DNA of 30,410 nucleotides, from NCBI GenBank assembly GCA_050736615.1, contig JBOHWL010000281.1, positions 1 to 30,410 on the forward strand, read 5' to 3'. Source of the stretch: JBOHWJ01 sp050736615 (GTDB lineage: Bacteria > Desulfobacterota > Binatia > Binatales > Binataceae). The position numbers and the translations under genes are program-made. The notes under the pieces were generated by a model. It was not told the DNA's origin. It made no database searches and saw nothing but the letters and a program-made list of their open reading frames with translations. How positions within the stretch are numbered: the stretch's first letter is position 1; the number at the start of each line of letters is the position of its first letter. Below are positions 16,316 through 24,185 of the stretch, piece by piece.

Positions 16316-17092
16316 GTGACACCGAGCGAGAGTTTCGTCAAGATTGCCGGCGGTAAAATCCAACTACTCAAGGGCGGTAGCGGCCGGCCCCTGCTCGTCC
16401 TCCACCACGATATCGGGAATCCGGGGTGGTTGCCGTTGTACGAGAATCTGGCGCGCGATTTCAGCGTTTACGTTCCGTCGCATCCGGGCTTCGGTAAGTC
16501 CGAGCGCCCCGAGTGGATGCGCACGGTGCGCGATATGGCGCTCGTCTATCAGTGGCTCCTCGATGAGCTGAAGCTCGACGGCGTCACCGCGGTGGGACTC
16601 GGTTTCGGTGGATGGATAGCGGCGGAAATGGCGATGATGTGCCGGCACGCGTTCGCGCGGATGGTGCTGGTCAACGCGATGGGAATGTTGCCGAAGCGAG
16701 GTGAGATTCTCGATCAATTCCTGATTAATACGATTGATTATACGCGCAGCGGCTTTAGCAACCCGGACAAATATATAGAGCTGTATACGGCGGAGCCGCC
16801 GCTCGATCAGCTCGAGCAATGGGAAATCAATCGCGAGATGACGAGCCGAATCGCGTATAAGCCCTATATGTACGACCAGACGATGCTGCATCTGCTTGCT
16901 GGCGTGCGCACGCCGGCGTTGATCGTGTGGGGAGCGGACAATCGGATCGTGCCGCCGGTATGCGGCGAACAGTATCGCGCCGCTATTGTCGGAGCACGCC
17001 TGGAAACAATTGTGGGCGCGGGCCATTTCGCTGAAGTCGAGCAGCCGTCCGAGCTCGCGAAGCTGATCCGGGATTTCACCACGGCGCGTTAG
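16316..17092 (+). CDS. Alpha/beta-hydrolase-fold protein with Gly at the nucleophile position
   Basis: 258-residue alpha/beta-hydrolase-fold protein. The fold is clear: LLVLHHDIGNPGWLPLY at the oxyanion turn, then VYVPSHPGFGKSERPEW. The nucleophile elbow reads VGLGFGG, so residue 96, normally Ser, Asp or Cys, is Gly (codon GGT). The Asp (D208 in VWGADNRIVPP) and His (H237 in GAGHFAEVEQP) of the triad are kept. The enzyme may be non-hydrolytic or use another mechanism. GTG at 16316 lies 7 nt after AAAGGGGG; GTG at 16310 lies only 1 nt after it. It heads a same-strand set with two LLM oxidoreductases and a deacetylase-type amidohydrolase. Confidence 0.88.
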   Translation: MTPSESFVKIAGGKIQLLKGGSGRPLLVLHHDIGNPGWLPLYENLARDFSVYVPSHPGFGKSERPEWMRTVRDMALVYQWLLDELKLDGVTAVGLGFGGWIAAEMAMMCRHAFARMVLVNAMGMLPKRGEILDQFLINTIDYTRSGFSNPDKYIELYTAEPPLDQLEQWEINREMTSRIAYKPYMYDQTMLHLLAGVRTPALIVWGADNRIVPPVCGEQYRAAIVGARLETIVGAGHFAEVEQPSELAKLIRDFTTAR

Positions 17093-17214
17093 CCGCGAGT
17101 CTCCGGCTGAAACGCTCGCGGCAAAAAAGATCGCGGCTATTTTCATCTGGCAACCGGATAAGTTCCGCATCGCCAGCGTCCCGATGGAAGTGAAATGAAC
17201 GGAGGTAATCCGCT

Positions 17215-18462
17215 ATGCATTTGATGTACTTCACTGAACAGCCAATGTCAGCCTATCCGGCGGACGAAGGTAAGAAATTCGGCTACACGGCGCTGGTCTT
17301 TCCCAACAAGTATTTCGACCCGGTCGCCGGCAGCCAGCTCTACGAGAATCGCATAATCGAATATCAACTCGCGGAGGAGTCAGGCTTCGACGGCATTATG
17401 CTCAACGAGCATCATAATGCGCCGTTCTGTATGCAAGCCAAATGCAATATTATGGCGTCGATCCTTGCCGCGGTGACCAAGCGCGTGAAGATCGTGCTGC
17501 TCGGCAATCCGCTGCCGATCGCGGAGAATCCCGTGCGGCTGGCCGAAGAATTGGCGATGATCGACATGATCTCGAAGGGCCGGCTGGTGTCGGGTTTCGT
17601 GCGCGGAGGCGGGGTCGAGTCGCTCGCCACCAACACCAATCCAGCATACAACCGTGAACGCTTCGAGGAAGCGCACGACCTAATCATCAAGACCTGGACG
17701 ACACCGGGTCCGTGGCGATGGGAAGGCACACATTATCAGTTGCGCGTGGTCAATCCATGGGTGCTGCCGTTGCAAAAGCCGCATCCGCGCATCTGGATTC
17801 CCGGGGTGTCGAGCCGCGAGACGATCATCTGGGCGGCGCGGCATCGCTATCCCTATATCGCACTTAACACCTCGATCGAGGATAGCAAGAAGATTTGGGC
17901 CGTGTACGACGAAACCGCGGAGAGCGCCGGGTACCAGGGTGGGCCGGAGCAACGCGGTTATCTGATTCGGTGCCACGTGCAGGAAAACGAAGAAAAGGCG
18001 CTCGCGAATGCCCGCCAGTTCATGTGGATGCAGGGGGAGTTCACCGGCCTGCAGCATCCGGTGTGGGCGGCGCCCTCGGGATATCTGGGACCGTGGGCGC
18101 GGCGCGCGTTAGCCGAGGTTCACGTTGGACGACGGCCGAATCCAGCGGCAGGCGCGCCTTTCGAAAAGCAGCTCCAGCGGATGTTGATTATCGCGGGAAC
18201 GCCCGACCAGGTGACGCAAAAACTGCGGATTATTATGGCGGAGACGCGGCCGTCGATCCTCGCGCTGTGGGGCAACGACGGGAACGTCAGCCATGAGGAC
18301 GCGAAGACCTGTATTCGGTTGCTTGGGCGGGCAGTGCTGCCGCGATTGCGCGAGGCGGCCAACGAGTTTGGACTTAACAGTCCCTTCGATTTGAATACGC
18401 CGGTAAGTCTGGCGGAAACGCCGGGCCATCAATCGAGCGCGGCGGCGGCGGGCGGCGCATAG
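17215..18462 (+). CDS. LLM-class flavin-dependent oxidoreductase (bacterial luciferase-like)
   Basis: 415-residue TIM-barrel flavoenzyme of the luciferase-like monooxygenase family, expected to use reduced FMN (or F420) to oxygenate or reduce an organic substrate. The N-terminus has MHLMYFTEQPMSAYP. GFDGIMLNEHHNAPFCMQ carries the typical EHH motif, and VKIVLLGNPLPIAENPVRLAEELAMIDMISKGR is a near-canonical LLM core. RPNPAAGAPFEKQL and the Ala/Gly-rich C-terminal tail are unusual extensions. The ATG at 17215 has GGAGGT at good spacing. The next LLM gene starts 16 bp after this stop, so the two are surely co-transcribed. Partnering by a flavin reductase is expected, but none is visible here. Confidence 0.93.
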   Translation: MHLMYFTEQPMSAYPADEGKKFGYTALVFPNKYFDPVAGSQLYENRIIEYQLAEESGFDGIMLNEHHNAPFCMQAKCNIMASILAAVTKRVKIVLLGNPLPIAENPVRLAEELAMIDMISKGRLVSGFVRGGGVESLATNTNPAYNRERFEEAHDLIIKTWTTPGPWRWEGTHYQLRVVNPWVLPLQKPHPRIWIPGVSSRETIIWAARHRYPYIALNTSIEDSKKIWAVYDETAESAGYQGGPEQRGYLIRCHVQENEEKALANARQFMWMQGEFTGLQHPVWAAPSGYLGPWARRALAEVHVGRRPNPAAGAPFEKQLQRMLIIAGTPDQVTQKLRIIMAETRPSILALWGNDGNVSHEDAKTCIRLLGRAVLPRLREAANEFGLNSPFDLNTPVSLAETPGHQSSAAAAGGA

Positions 18463-18478
18463 AAGGAATGAAATTCTG

Positions 18479-19528
18479 ATGAAAGTGTCGTTCGGAATCC
18501 ATCTGGTTTCTCCCGAACCGCTCATGCGCCGGGCCGAGCTTAGCCAATTCTCGGACCTGGTACGTATGGCGGAGGACTACGGGGCTGAAGCGATCGGCAC
18601 GTACGATTCCGCCTTTATCGGCGGCGACGCCTACGTCAGGGCCACCGCGATCGCGTTGGCTTCGCACCAGGCGCGCGTCGGCTTGCGTCCCACCAATCCG
18701 CTCACCCGCGAACCGCAAGTGATGGCTTCGTTCCTCGCGTCAATCGACAGCCTGACCGAGGGCAGGGCGTTCATGGATATCGCCAGCGGCGACAGTGCGG
18801 TACTGAACATCGGCTTCAAGATCGCGTCGCGCGCCCGAATCGAAGACTACGTGGCCTGTATCCGCGATCTTTTGGCCAACGGCGCAGCAACCTATCAGGG
18901 CCGCGCGCAACGGGTACGCTGGAGCGCCAGCGTGGTGCGTCCGCACATTCCCATTTCGATCTGCGCCGAGGGCCCGAAGATGCTCCATCTGGGCGGCCGC
19001 ATCGGTGACGCGGTCATCGCCGGGACCGGGCTCATGCCTGAAGTCATTAAAGATACCGTTGCGCGAATCCACGCGGGCGCCTCCGCTGCGGGGCGCGAAC
19101 CGTCCGACGTTGAAATCTGGTTCACCACGCGCACTTCGCTGCATGAGGACCGGGCGAGAGCCATCGAAAATGCCAAGGCCTCGGTTTCCTCAATTCTTAA
19201 TCACTCGATGCGGCAGACGCTTGAAGAGAAGAATGTCCCGGACGCCTTGCGGGCGAAAATTCGCGAATATGTCGAAAACTATGTCCTTTACGATCACGTC
19301 GTCAGCGCCGGCGAGAATCCCAAACGGATGGAACAGTTGGGATTGACCGAGTACGCGATGGAGCGGTTTGCGCTCGCCGGAGATGCGAACGACTGGATTG
19401 CGCGAATTGAGCAGCTCGCCGAGGCCGGTGCCACTAAACTGTGGCTGAACGCGGAGGGTGGGAACCTCGATCGGCAGTTGCATTACATGCGCATCCTGGG
19501 CGAGCGCATCATGGCCCGCTTCGTCTGA
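18479..19528 (+). CDS. LLM-class oxidoreductase, second (Mer/F420-like branch)
   Basis: 349-residue luciferase-family TIM-barrel oxidoreductase, distinct from its upstream neighbour and nearer to the methylene-tetrahydromethanopterin reductase/F420-type branch. Markers are FSDLVRMAEDYGAEAIGTYDS, VGLRPTNPLTREPQVMASFLASIDSLTEGRAFMDIASGDSA, PISICAEGPKMLHLGGRIGDAVIAGTG and a C-terminal LAEAGATKLWLNA. Whether FMN or F420 is used cannot be decided by eye. The ATG at 18479 is preceded by AAGGA at about 10 nt. It follows the first LLM gene by 16 bp and precedes the amidohydrolase by 35 bp, supporting a single operon. Confidence 0.92.
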   Translation: MKVSFGIHLVSPEPLMRRAELSQFSDLVRMAEDYGAEAIGTYDSAFIGGDAYVRATAIALASHQARVGLRPTNPLTREPQVMASFLASIDSLTEGRAFMDIASGDSAVLNIGFKIASRARIEDYVACIRDLLANGAATYQGRAQRVRWSASVVRPHIPISICAEGPKMLHLGGRIGDAVIAGTGLMPEVIKDTVARIHAGASAAGREPSDVEIWFTTRTSLHEDRARAIENAKASVSSILNHSMRQTLEEKNVPDALRAKIREYVENYVLYDHVVSAGENPKRMEQLGLTEYAMERFALAGDANDWIARIEQLAEAGATKLWLNAEGGNLDRQLHYMRILGERIMARFV

Positions 19529-19563
19529 CGTCCGCCCGTGAGTGAGCTTCAGCAAGGTCCGTC

Positions 19564-20772
19564 ATGTACGATTTAATCCTGAAAGGCGGCACTATCGTCG
19601 ATCCCTCGCGCAATCTTAATGGTACGCAAGATCTCGCCGTACAAGCGGGAACGATCGCGCATATCGGGCCGGCGATCGCGCGCCAGCAAGCGCGGCGCGT
19701 CATCGAAATACCAGGCACAATTGTTACGCCGGGCCTGATAGACCTGCATGCTCACGTTTTCGAGGGCTTCACACGGTTTGGCGTGAATCCCGATATCGGC
19801 GGAGTGTACGCGGGCGTTACCACGCTGGTGGACGCGGGCAGCGCGGGCTGCGCGACCTTCGAAGGTTTCCCGCGGCATATTCTGCCGCATTGTCATACCG
19901 AGATAATTCCGTTTCTGCACATCTGTCAGACTGGCCTCGCGACCATTCCGGACATCATTGCCGAGGGCAGCATTGATTTAGACGGAACCCTGCGCGTCGC
20001 CAACCGGCACAAGGGCCTCATTTGCGGCATCAAGGCCCGGATGGTCTCGCCCGCGCTTGAAATTCTCGGCATGGAAATGCCGCGGCTGGCGAAGCGGGCC
20101 GCGCGTGAAAGCGGCATCAAGCTGATGGTTCACATTGGTGATACTGAGAAGCGTTACGACCCGACGGTGATCCGGCGTCTTTTGCCGATGCTGGAAGCGG
20201 GCGACATTCTCACCCATTATTTTACCGCCAATCCGGGCGGCGTGCTTGACGGTAATGGACGGCTCGTGCCCGAGGCGTGGGAAGCGGCGAAGACCGGAGT
20301 CTGGTTCGACACCGCGCACGGACAGATGAATTTCAGCTTTGAGATTGGCCGCAGAATTATCGACCAGGGCCTCTTACCGCACTGTATCAGCACGGATCTA
20401 ACTGTGCCGGGGCGCCTTCGTACGGTGCATAGCATGACCGAGATGATGACCCGCTTTCTTGGCCTGGGCTTCACGCTGGAACAGGTTGTCACCATGTGCA
20501 CCGCAAATCCCGCGCGAGCTATCGGCGCGGATGAACGGCTTGGCAGCCTTGAAATTGGACGGCAGGCGGATGTCTCGGTGCTGCGAATCGAAGAAGGCGA
20601 ATGGACGGTCCATGACGTGCTGGGGGCCAGTCTCAAGGTCAGTCGGGCGCTGATGCCCGCCCTTACGCTGAAGCGTGGCGAGGTGTTCAGCCCCGAATGG
20701 GGCCCGCGACCATGGGGCTGGGAGCCTGATCCCGGACCGGCCGGGGCGGTCACTTTCAGGAGCTGCTGTTAG
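19564..20772 (+). CDS. Amidohydrolase/deacetylase-family metallohydrolase (dihydroorotase-like)
   Basis: 402-residue cyclic-amide or N-acyl hydrolase with a TIM barrel and binuclear metal site. The N-terminal small domain YDLILKGGTIVDPSRN leads to TPGLIDLHAH (H62, H64). The probable carboxylated lysine is K157 in GIKARM. Metal or catalytic residues H190 (MVHIGD), H218 (THYF) and D278 (ISTDLT) follow in the usual order. ANPARAIGADERLGSLEIGRQADVSVL closes the barrel. The tail (WGPRPWGWEPDPGP) is Trp/Pro-rich. The ATG at 19564 follows AAGG. Last gene of the 16316-20772 group; it converges on the cupin at 20825 with 52 bp between. It may hydrolyse an amide formed or exposed by the LLM enzymes. 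Confidence 0.92.
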   Translation: MYDLILKGGTIVDPSRNLNGTQDLAVQAGTIAHIGPAIARQQARRVIEIPGTIVTPGLIDLHAHVFEGFTRFGVNPDIGGVYAGVTTLVDAGSAGCATFEGFPRHILPHCHTEIIPFLHICQTGLATIPDIIAEGSIDLDGTLRVANRHKGLICGIKARMVSPALEILGMEMPRLAKRAARESGIKLMVHIGDTEKRYDPTVIRRLLPMLEAGDILTHYFTANPGGVLDGNGRLVPEAWEAAKTGVWFDTAHGQMNFSFEIGRRIIDQGLLPHCISTDLTVPGRLRTVHSMTEMMTRFLGLGFTLEQVVTMCTANPARAIGADERLGSLEIGRQADVSVLRIEEGEWTVHDVLGASLKVSRALMPALTLKRGEVFSPEWGPRPWGWEPDPGPAGAVTFRSCC

Positions 20773-20824
20773 CTCGTAATTAAAACGTCAAGCCCCTGAA
20801 CGCGCCAGGCGCCTCTATTCCCGG

Positions 20825-21334
20825 CTATGCGTCTTTCGCATCAATCAGGACGGCGGCGATCAACGCTGGTTCTTTGCCCCGGTTGACCCAGGCGTGACTG
20901 GTTCCGCGCTGGACGACGACATCGAACGGTTTCAGGTCGACCTTCCCCTCGTCGAGCAGCAGCGTCACCTCGCCCGAAAGCAGTACGACATAGTCGATAG
21001 TACGGGTCTTATGCATCCCGGGATGGCGGCTGGTGTCGGAGCGACAATGAGCGGCGTCCATTTGCTCAAACATCTTTGCGGTTTGACGTTCGCGCTCCGC
21101 GGCCGGCATATTCGGATCTTCGGGCGGGATAGCCGCAAAGCGAAAGATACTGCCGCCTGGCGGTGGTTCGAGTTTCCGGACCCGCATGCCGGCATCGCCA
21201 GAACCGGTGTTATCCACCGGGGTGGCATCGGTCAGCCAATAGGCGCCAAATGGGGTCGGCGGGCCATCGATTACGATGACGGATTTTCCTTCGGCATTAT
21301 GACCAGTGACGATTCGACGTGATTCGCGTGCCAT
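20825..21334 (-). CDS. Cupin-domain protein
   Basis: 169-residue single cupin barrel. The N-terminal strands read RIVTGHNAEGKSVIVIDGPP, the first cupin motif is around TIDYVVLLSGEVTLLLDEG, and the second is QRGTSHAWVNRG, with His near residue 147. This arrangement is common in cupins of catabolic clusters, including ones near amidohydrolases and dioxygenases. ATG at 21334, with GGGAGGT 6 nt upstream, is preferred; the open frame continues to 21547 but would overlap the divergent cupin gene. It is divergently arranged with the cupin at 21510, the two starts separated by 175 bp containing a perfect inverted repeat. Enzymatic role unknown. Confidence 0.87.
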   Translation of the reverse strand: MARESRRIVTGHNAEGKSVIVIDGPPTPFGAYWLTDATPVDNTGSGDAGMRVRKLEPPPGGSIFRFAAIPPEDPNMPAAERERQTAKMFEQMDAAHCRSDTSRHPGMHKTRTIDYVVLLSGEVTLLLDEGKVDLKPFDVVVQRGTSHAWVNRGKEPALIAAVLIDAKDA

Positions 21335-21404
21335 GGGCGGACCTCCCAGCGCAATTCCGTTTATATCAGAGCCAATCGAGATATTTGCGCGTTTCCGCTG
21401 AAAT

Positions 21405-21428
21405 GGAAAACCGAGCGGTGGGTTTTCC
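21405..21428. promoter_or_regulatory. Perfect inverted repeat in divergent cupin promoter region
   Basis: GGAAAACC / GGTTTTCC, 8-bp arms with an 8-nt centre, in the 175-bp gap between two divergently transcribed cupin genes. Position and symmetry suit a dimeric repressor or activator operator. No regulator gene is visible in the window. Confidence 0.4.
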
Positions 21429-21509
21429 GGCTGCGAGCGTCTGTGGCACAGGTACGCAGATTGTGTCAGGCTCCAGTCCTCTACGGTCCGTTCACAGAGG
21501 AGACCGCCA

Positions 21510-21941
21510 ATGCCGAACAAAGATTTTGAAGTGCAACAATTGCTCAAGGCCTATCGCAACGGGGTCATCTCGGAGGAACTGTTTGCCCAGCAGATGGATC
21601 AGCTCGTGGAGGGCGGCCACAGCGCGGCTGTTCCGAACGTCTTTTCCCATCGCGGCGACGGCGCAAAGATGAGCCAGCGAACCTTGGCGAAGACCCCACA
21701 ATCCGAATCCATGGTCTTTACCATTCCGCCGGGCTTCCGCAATGACCATGAGAATACGCACAAAGGCGACCAGCTCATCTACGTAATTGAAGGCAGTGCG
21801 ACGTGCTGGGTGTCAGGCAAGGAGTGCGAGATCAAGGCTGGAGACTTCGTGAGCATTCCAGCCGGCGCGCCCCATGCGCTGCGCACCGGCACCGATCGGT
21901 TGTTTGCTCTGAGCGTCTTCGCACCGCCGGAAAACACGTAG
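21510..21941 (+). CDS. Cupin protein with N-terminal SHOCT-like module
   Basis: 143-residue protein of two parts. Residues 1-32 (from NKDFEVQQLLKAYRNGVISE to MDQL) form a short helical module resembling SHOCT, with the GVIS turn between helices. Residues 63-140 form a cupin: H80 and H84 in DHENTH, the YVIEG strand, and IPAGAPHAL with H122. The glutamate of the first cupin motif is replaced by Asp/Gln (GDQLI). The N-terminal module is 23/32 identical to that of the VOC protein at 24186, although the rest is unrelated. The ATG at 21510 has GAGGAG at 7 nt. Divergent from the cupin at 20825. It may bind a metal and tether to a shared partner. Confidence 0.88.
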   Translation: MPNKDFEVQQLLKAYRNGVISEELFAQQMDQLVEGGHSAAVPNVFSHRGDGAKMSQRTLAKTPQSESMVFTIPPGFRNDHENTHKGDQLIYVIEGSATCWVSGKECEIKAGDFVSIPAGAPHALRTGTDRLFALSVFAPPENT

Positions 21942-21947
21942 AATTGG

Positions 21948-21979
21948 TTCCTCAGCGCACCGGCTTAAGCCGCGAGGAA
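21948..21979. terminator. Possible hairpin between convergent genes
   Basis: The palindrome CGGCTTAAGCCG (21961-21972) lies within outer arms TTCCTC / GAGGAA, with an asymmetric bulge. It is located directly after the cupin stop and before the crotonase stop, so it could terminate both. There is no U-run, so support is weak. Confidence 0.3.
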
Positions 21980-22044
21980 TGCGCAGTCACGCACGGACGG
22001 TTGACGATATGGGCACCGGATAGGCACCGGCTCGATGGAACCGT

Positions 22045-22848
22045 TCATCTGGCGCGGACGAAATTGGGTTTGCGCTTTTCGGTGAGCGCCTTTACCGCTT
22101 CCTTGTGATCCTGGGTGGTGAGGGTTAGCGCCTCGTAGGCTAGACCCGTGTCCATGATCAGATTGGCCTGCTGTTTGAGCCACTTGTTGACGGCGAGCTT
22201 GCTCCATCGAATCGCCCAGGTCGGACCGTCAGCGAGTCGTTGGGCGAGTTCGCGGGCCTTGGGCAGGACCTGATCCGCCGGTAGCGCGTAATTTACCAAG
22301 CCGATGCGGGCCGCGTCGGCCCCGGTGATCGAATCGCCAAGCATGAGAAATTCCTTGGCGCGATTGGGCCCGATGAGTAGCGGCCAAATCACCGCGCCGC
22401 CATCGCCGGCGACCGCGCCGAGCGCGACATGCGTGTCGGCGAGCTTGGCGGTCTCCGCCGCCACCGTGACATCGCAAAGCAGGGCGACATTGGCGGCAAA
22501 GCCCAATGCGTCACCATTGATCGCGGCCACGATCGGCTGTTCGACGTCAAGCAGGTTTTCGATCACGCGACGCCCGTCAGCCATCACGATACGCCGTCCG
22601 CCGCGCCCTTTGCTCCTGGTCGGTTTGTCACGGCTGGTGATATCGCCACCGACCGAGAACGCTTTGCCCGCGCCGGTCAGGAGGATCGCATTGACGTCGC
22701 GGTCCTCGGCCAGATCGAGCCAAATCTGCTCGAATTCATGGTGCAAGGCGGCATTCACCGCGTTAAGCCGATCCGGACGCTCGATCGTAACGGTCGCGAC
22801 TCGCTGCGCGACTTCGACCCTGAGAAATTCGTACGCGCCATAGTCCAT
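22045..22848 (-). CDS. Crotonase-superfamily protein lacking both hydratase glutamates
   Basis: 267-residue enoyl-CoA hydratase/isomerase-fold protein. VATVTIERPDRLNAVNAAL opens the fold, and SVGGDI is the oxyanion segment near residue 65. The first classical catalytic Glu position is N120 (in GDALGFAAN) and the second is T139 (ADTHVALG), while an Asp follows in VAGDGG (D149). That pattern is known from a broad crotonase subgroup, often annotated enoyl-CoA isomerase or hydratase, and suggests an isomerase-like or other CoA reaction. I use ATG at 22848, preceded by ACAGGA; upstream frame to 22896 has no family match. It is divergent from the crotonase at 23096 with 247 bp between. Confidence 0.88.
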   Translation of the reverse strand: MDYGAYEFLRVEVAQRVATVTIERPDRLNAVNAALHHEFEQIWLDLAEDRDVNAILLTGAGKAFSVGGDITSRDKPTRSKGRGGRRIVMADGRRVIENLLDVEQPIVAAINGDALGFAANVALLCDVTVAAETAKLADTHVALGAVAGDGGAVIWPLLIGPNRAKEFLMLGDSITGADAARIGLVNYALPADQVLPKARELAQRLADGPTWAIRWSKLAVNKWLKQQANLIMDTGLAYEALTLTTQDHKEAVKALTEKRKPNFVRAR

Positions 22849-23095
22849 GGTCCTGTGATCTCCTCTGTTCAGTCGCATCGCGTCGGATGCTCTCACGACT
22901 CACGCTTGAGCCTGCAGACCGCCTGAGCATATGCATTCGCGGAGAGTTTGTGAAACGCTTATGTCTCAAGCAGGGATGCGTTGATGACGTACGAAAGTAC
23001 CAATTGGATAAAGATAATTTTCACCGGCGCCGCAATCACAAAATTGATCTCGAATAAGCGCAATCGATTTATTTCAAGGGTTAAAGGAAACCAAG

Positions 23096-23902
23096 ATGGC
23101 CTTTACGAATATTGTGCTTGAAAAACAGGACGGAATTGGCACGCTGACTTTGAACCGTCCCGAAAAGCTCAACGCGATGACGCCGACGCTGATTACGGAG
23201 TTCGGCCAGGCGCTCGCACAAGTCGAAAAGGATTCCGAGATCAAGGTGCTGATCATCCGCGGCGCGGGACGTGCTTTTTCCACTGGCTATGACCTGACGG
23301 GAGGCTGGGGCGAGGGTGGTTCGAAACCATTTACGATCGACGATGATCAACGTTTTTTACAGCGCTACATCGAACACTGGCTGCGGCTGCGGGATTTGCC
23401 CAAGCCCGTGATCGCGATGGTTCACGGTTATTGCCTGGCGGGCGCGACCCAGCTCTGCATCAGTAGCGACATCATCTTTGTCGCCGAGGATGCGCGCGTT
23501 GGTTTCCCGTCAATCCCCGCCGGGGCCGGCTACGTAAGCTCATTCTGGAACTGGATGGTCGGTCCGCATCGCACCAAATATCTGGCCTTTCTTCCCGGCA
23601 GCCGTATTAGTGGAAAGGAGGCCGAAGCGATGGGTTTTGCCACGCGCGCGTTTCCCGCGGCGAGTCTCGAACAGGAAACCTACGACTACGCTCGGCGGGT
23701 CGCCAAGGTTCCCGCGCAGAAGCTTCGACTGGAAAAACTCGCGATCAACCGTGCGATGGACCTGCGCGGCTTCCGGACCGCCGTACAGGCGGGAGCTGAG
23801 TTCGACGCCATTTTTCATTTCGGGCCGGGCAACGACGAGATCCGGAACGTGCGGAAGGAGCGCGGTCTGCGCGGCGCAATTCAGTGGTACGAGGAGAAAT
23901 AA
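23096..23902 (+). CDS. Crotonase-superfamily protein, non-canonical active site
   Basis: 268-residue crotonase-fold protein. NIVLEKQDGIGTLTLNRPEKLNAM is the standard start, and FSTGYDL is the oxyanion region at residue 61. The two hydratase Glu positions are Q119 (GYCLAGATQL) and S139 (VGFPSIPAG). An aromatic-rich stretch, YVSSFWNWMVG, replaces the usual GGTQRL. The C-terminal half is somewhat Arg-rich. Loss of both Glu means simple hydration is unlikely; lyase, isomerase or thioesterase-type chemistry is more plausible. The ATG at 23096 is preceded by AAAGGAAACC. The double-VOC gene follows 283 bp later on the same strand. Confidence 0.88.
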   Translation: MAFTNIVLEKQDGIGTLTLNRPEKLNAMTPTLITEFGQALAQVEKDSEIKVLIIRGAGRAFSTGYDLTGGWGEGGSKPFTIDDDQRFLQRYIEHWLRLRDLPKPVIAMVHGYCLAGATQLCISSDIIFVAEDARVGFPSIPAGAGYVSSFWNWMVGPHRTKYLAFLPGSRISGKEAEAMGFATRAFPAASLEQETYDYARRVAKVPAQKLRLEKLAINRAMDLRGFRTAVQAGAEFDAIFHFGPGNDEIRNVRKERGLRGAIQWYEEK

Positions 23903-24185
23903 GAAAGTCGTGGGAAGAGAATTTCATAGGCGTCGAGTCGCCCCCGCGCACGAACATGCGCGGCATTGCCGGATAGGAAGAAGCGTCGTTCTTCCTTGCC
24001 GCTTTCGTTTTCGGGGGTGTAAAGACTGAGGTGAGGGCTTTACGAAGCCGGCCTTGAAAAGCTCGTCGAGCGGGGCCATCCGGATTACGTAGGGAGCGGC
24101 TTGGACACCGCTGTCGTGTGAGACATGGTCTTGCCCAGGCGTGCGAGCGGCTTGGTACACCTTTATTGAAGGAGGAAAGACCGCG

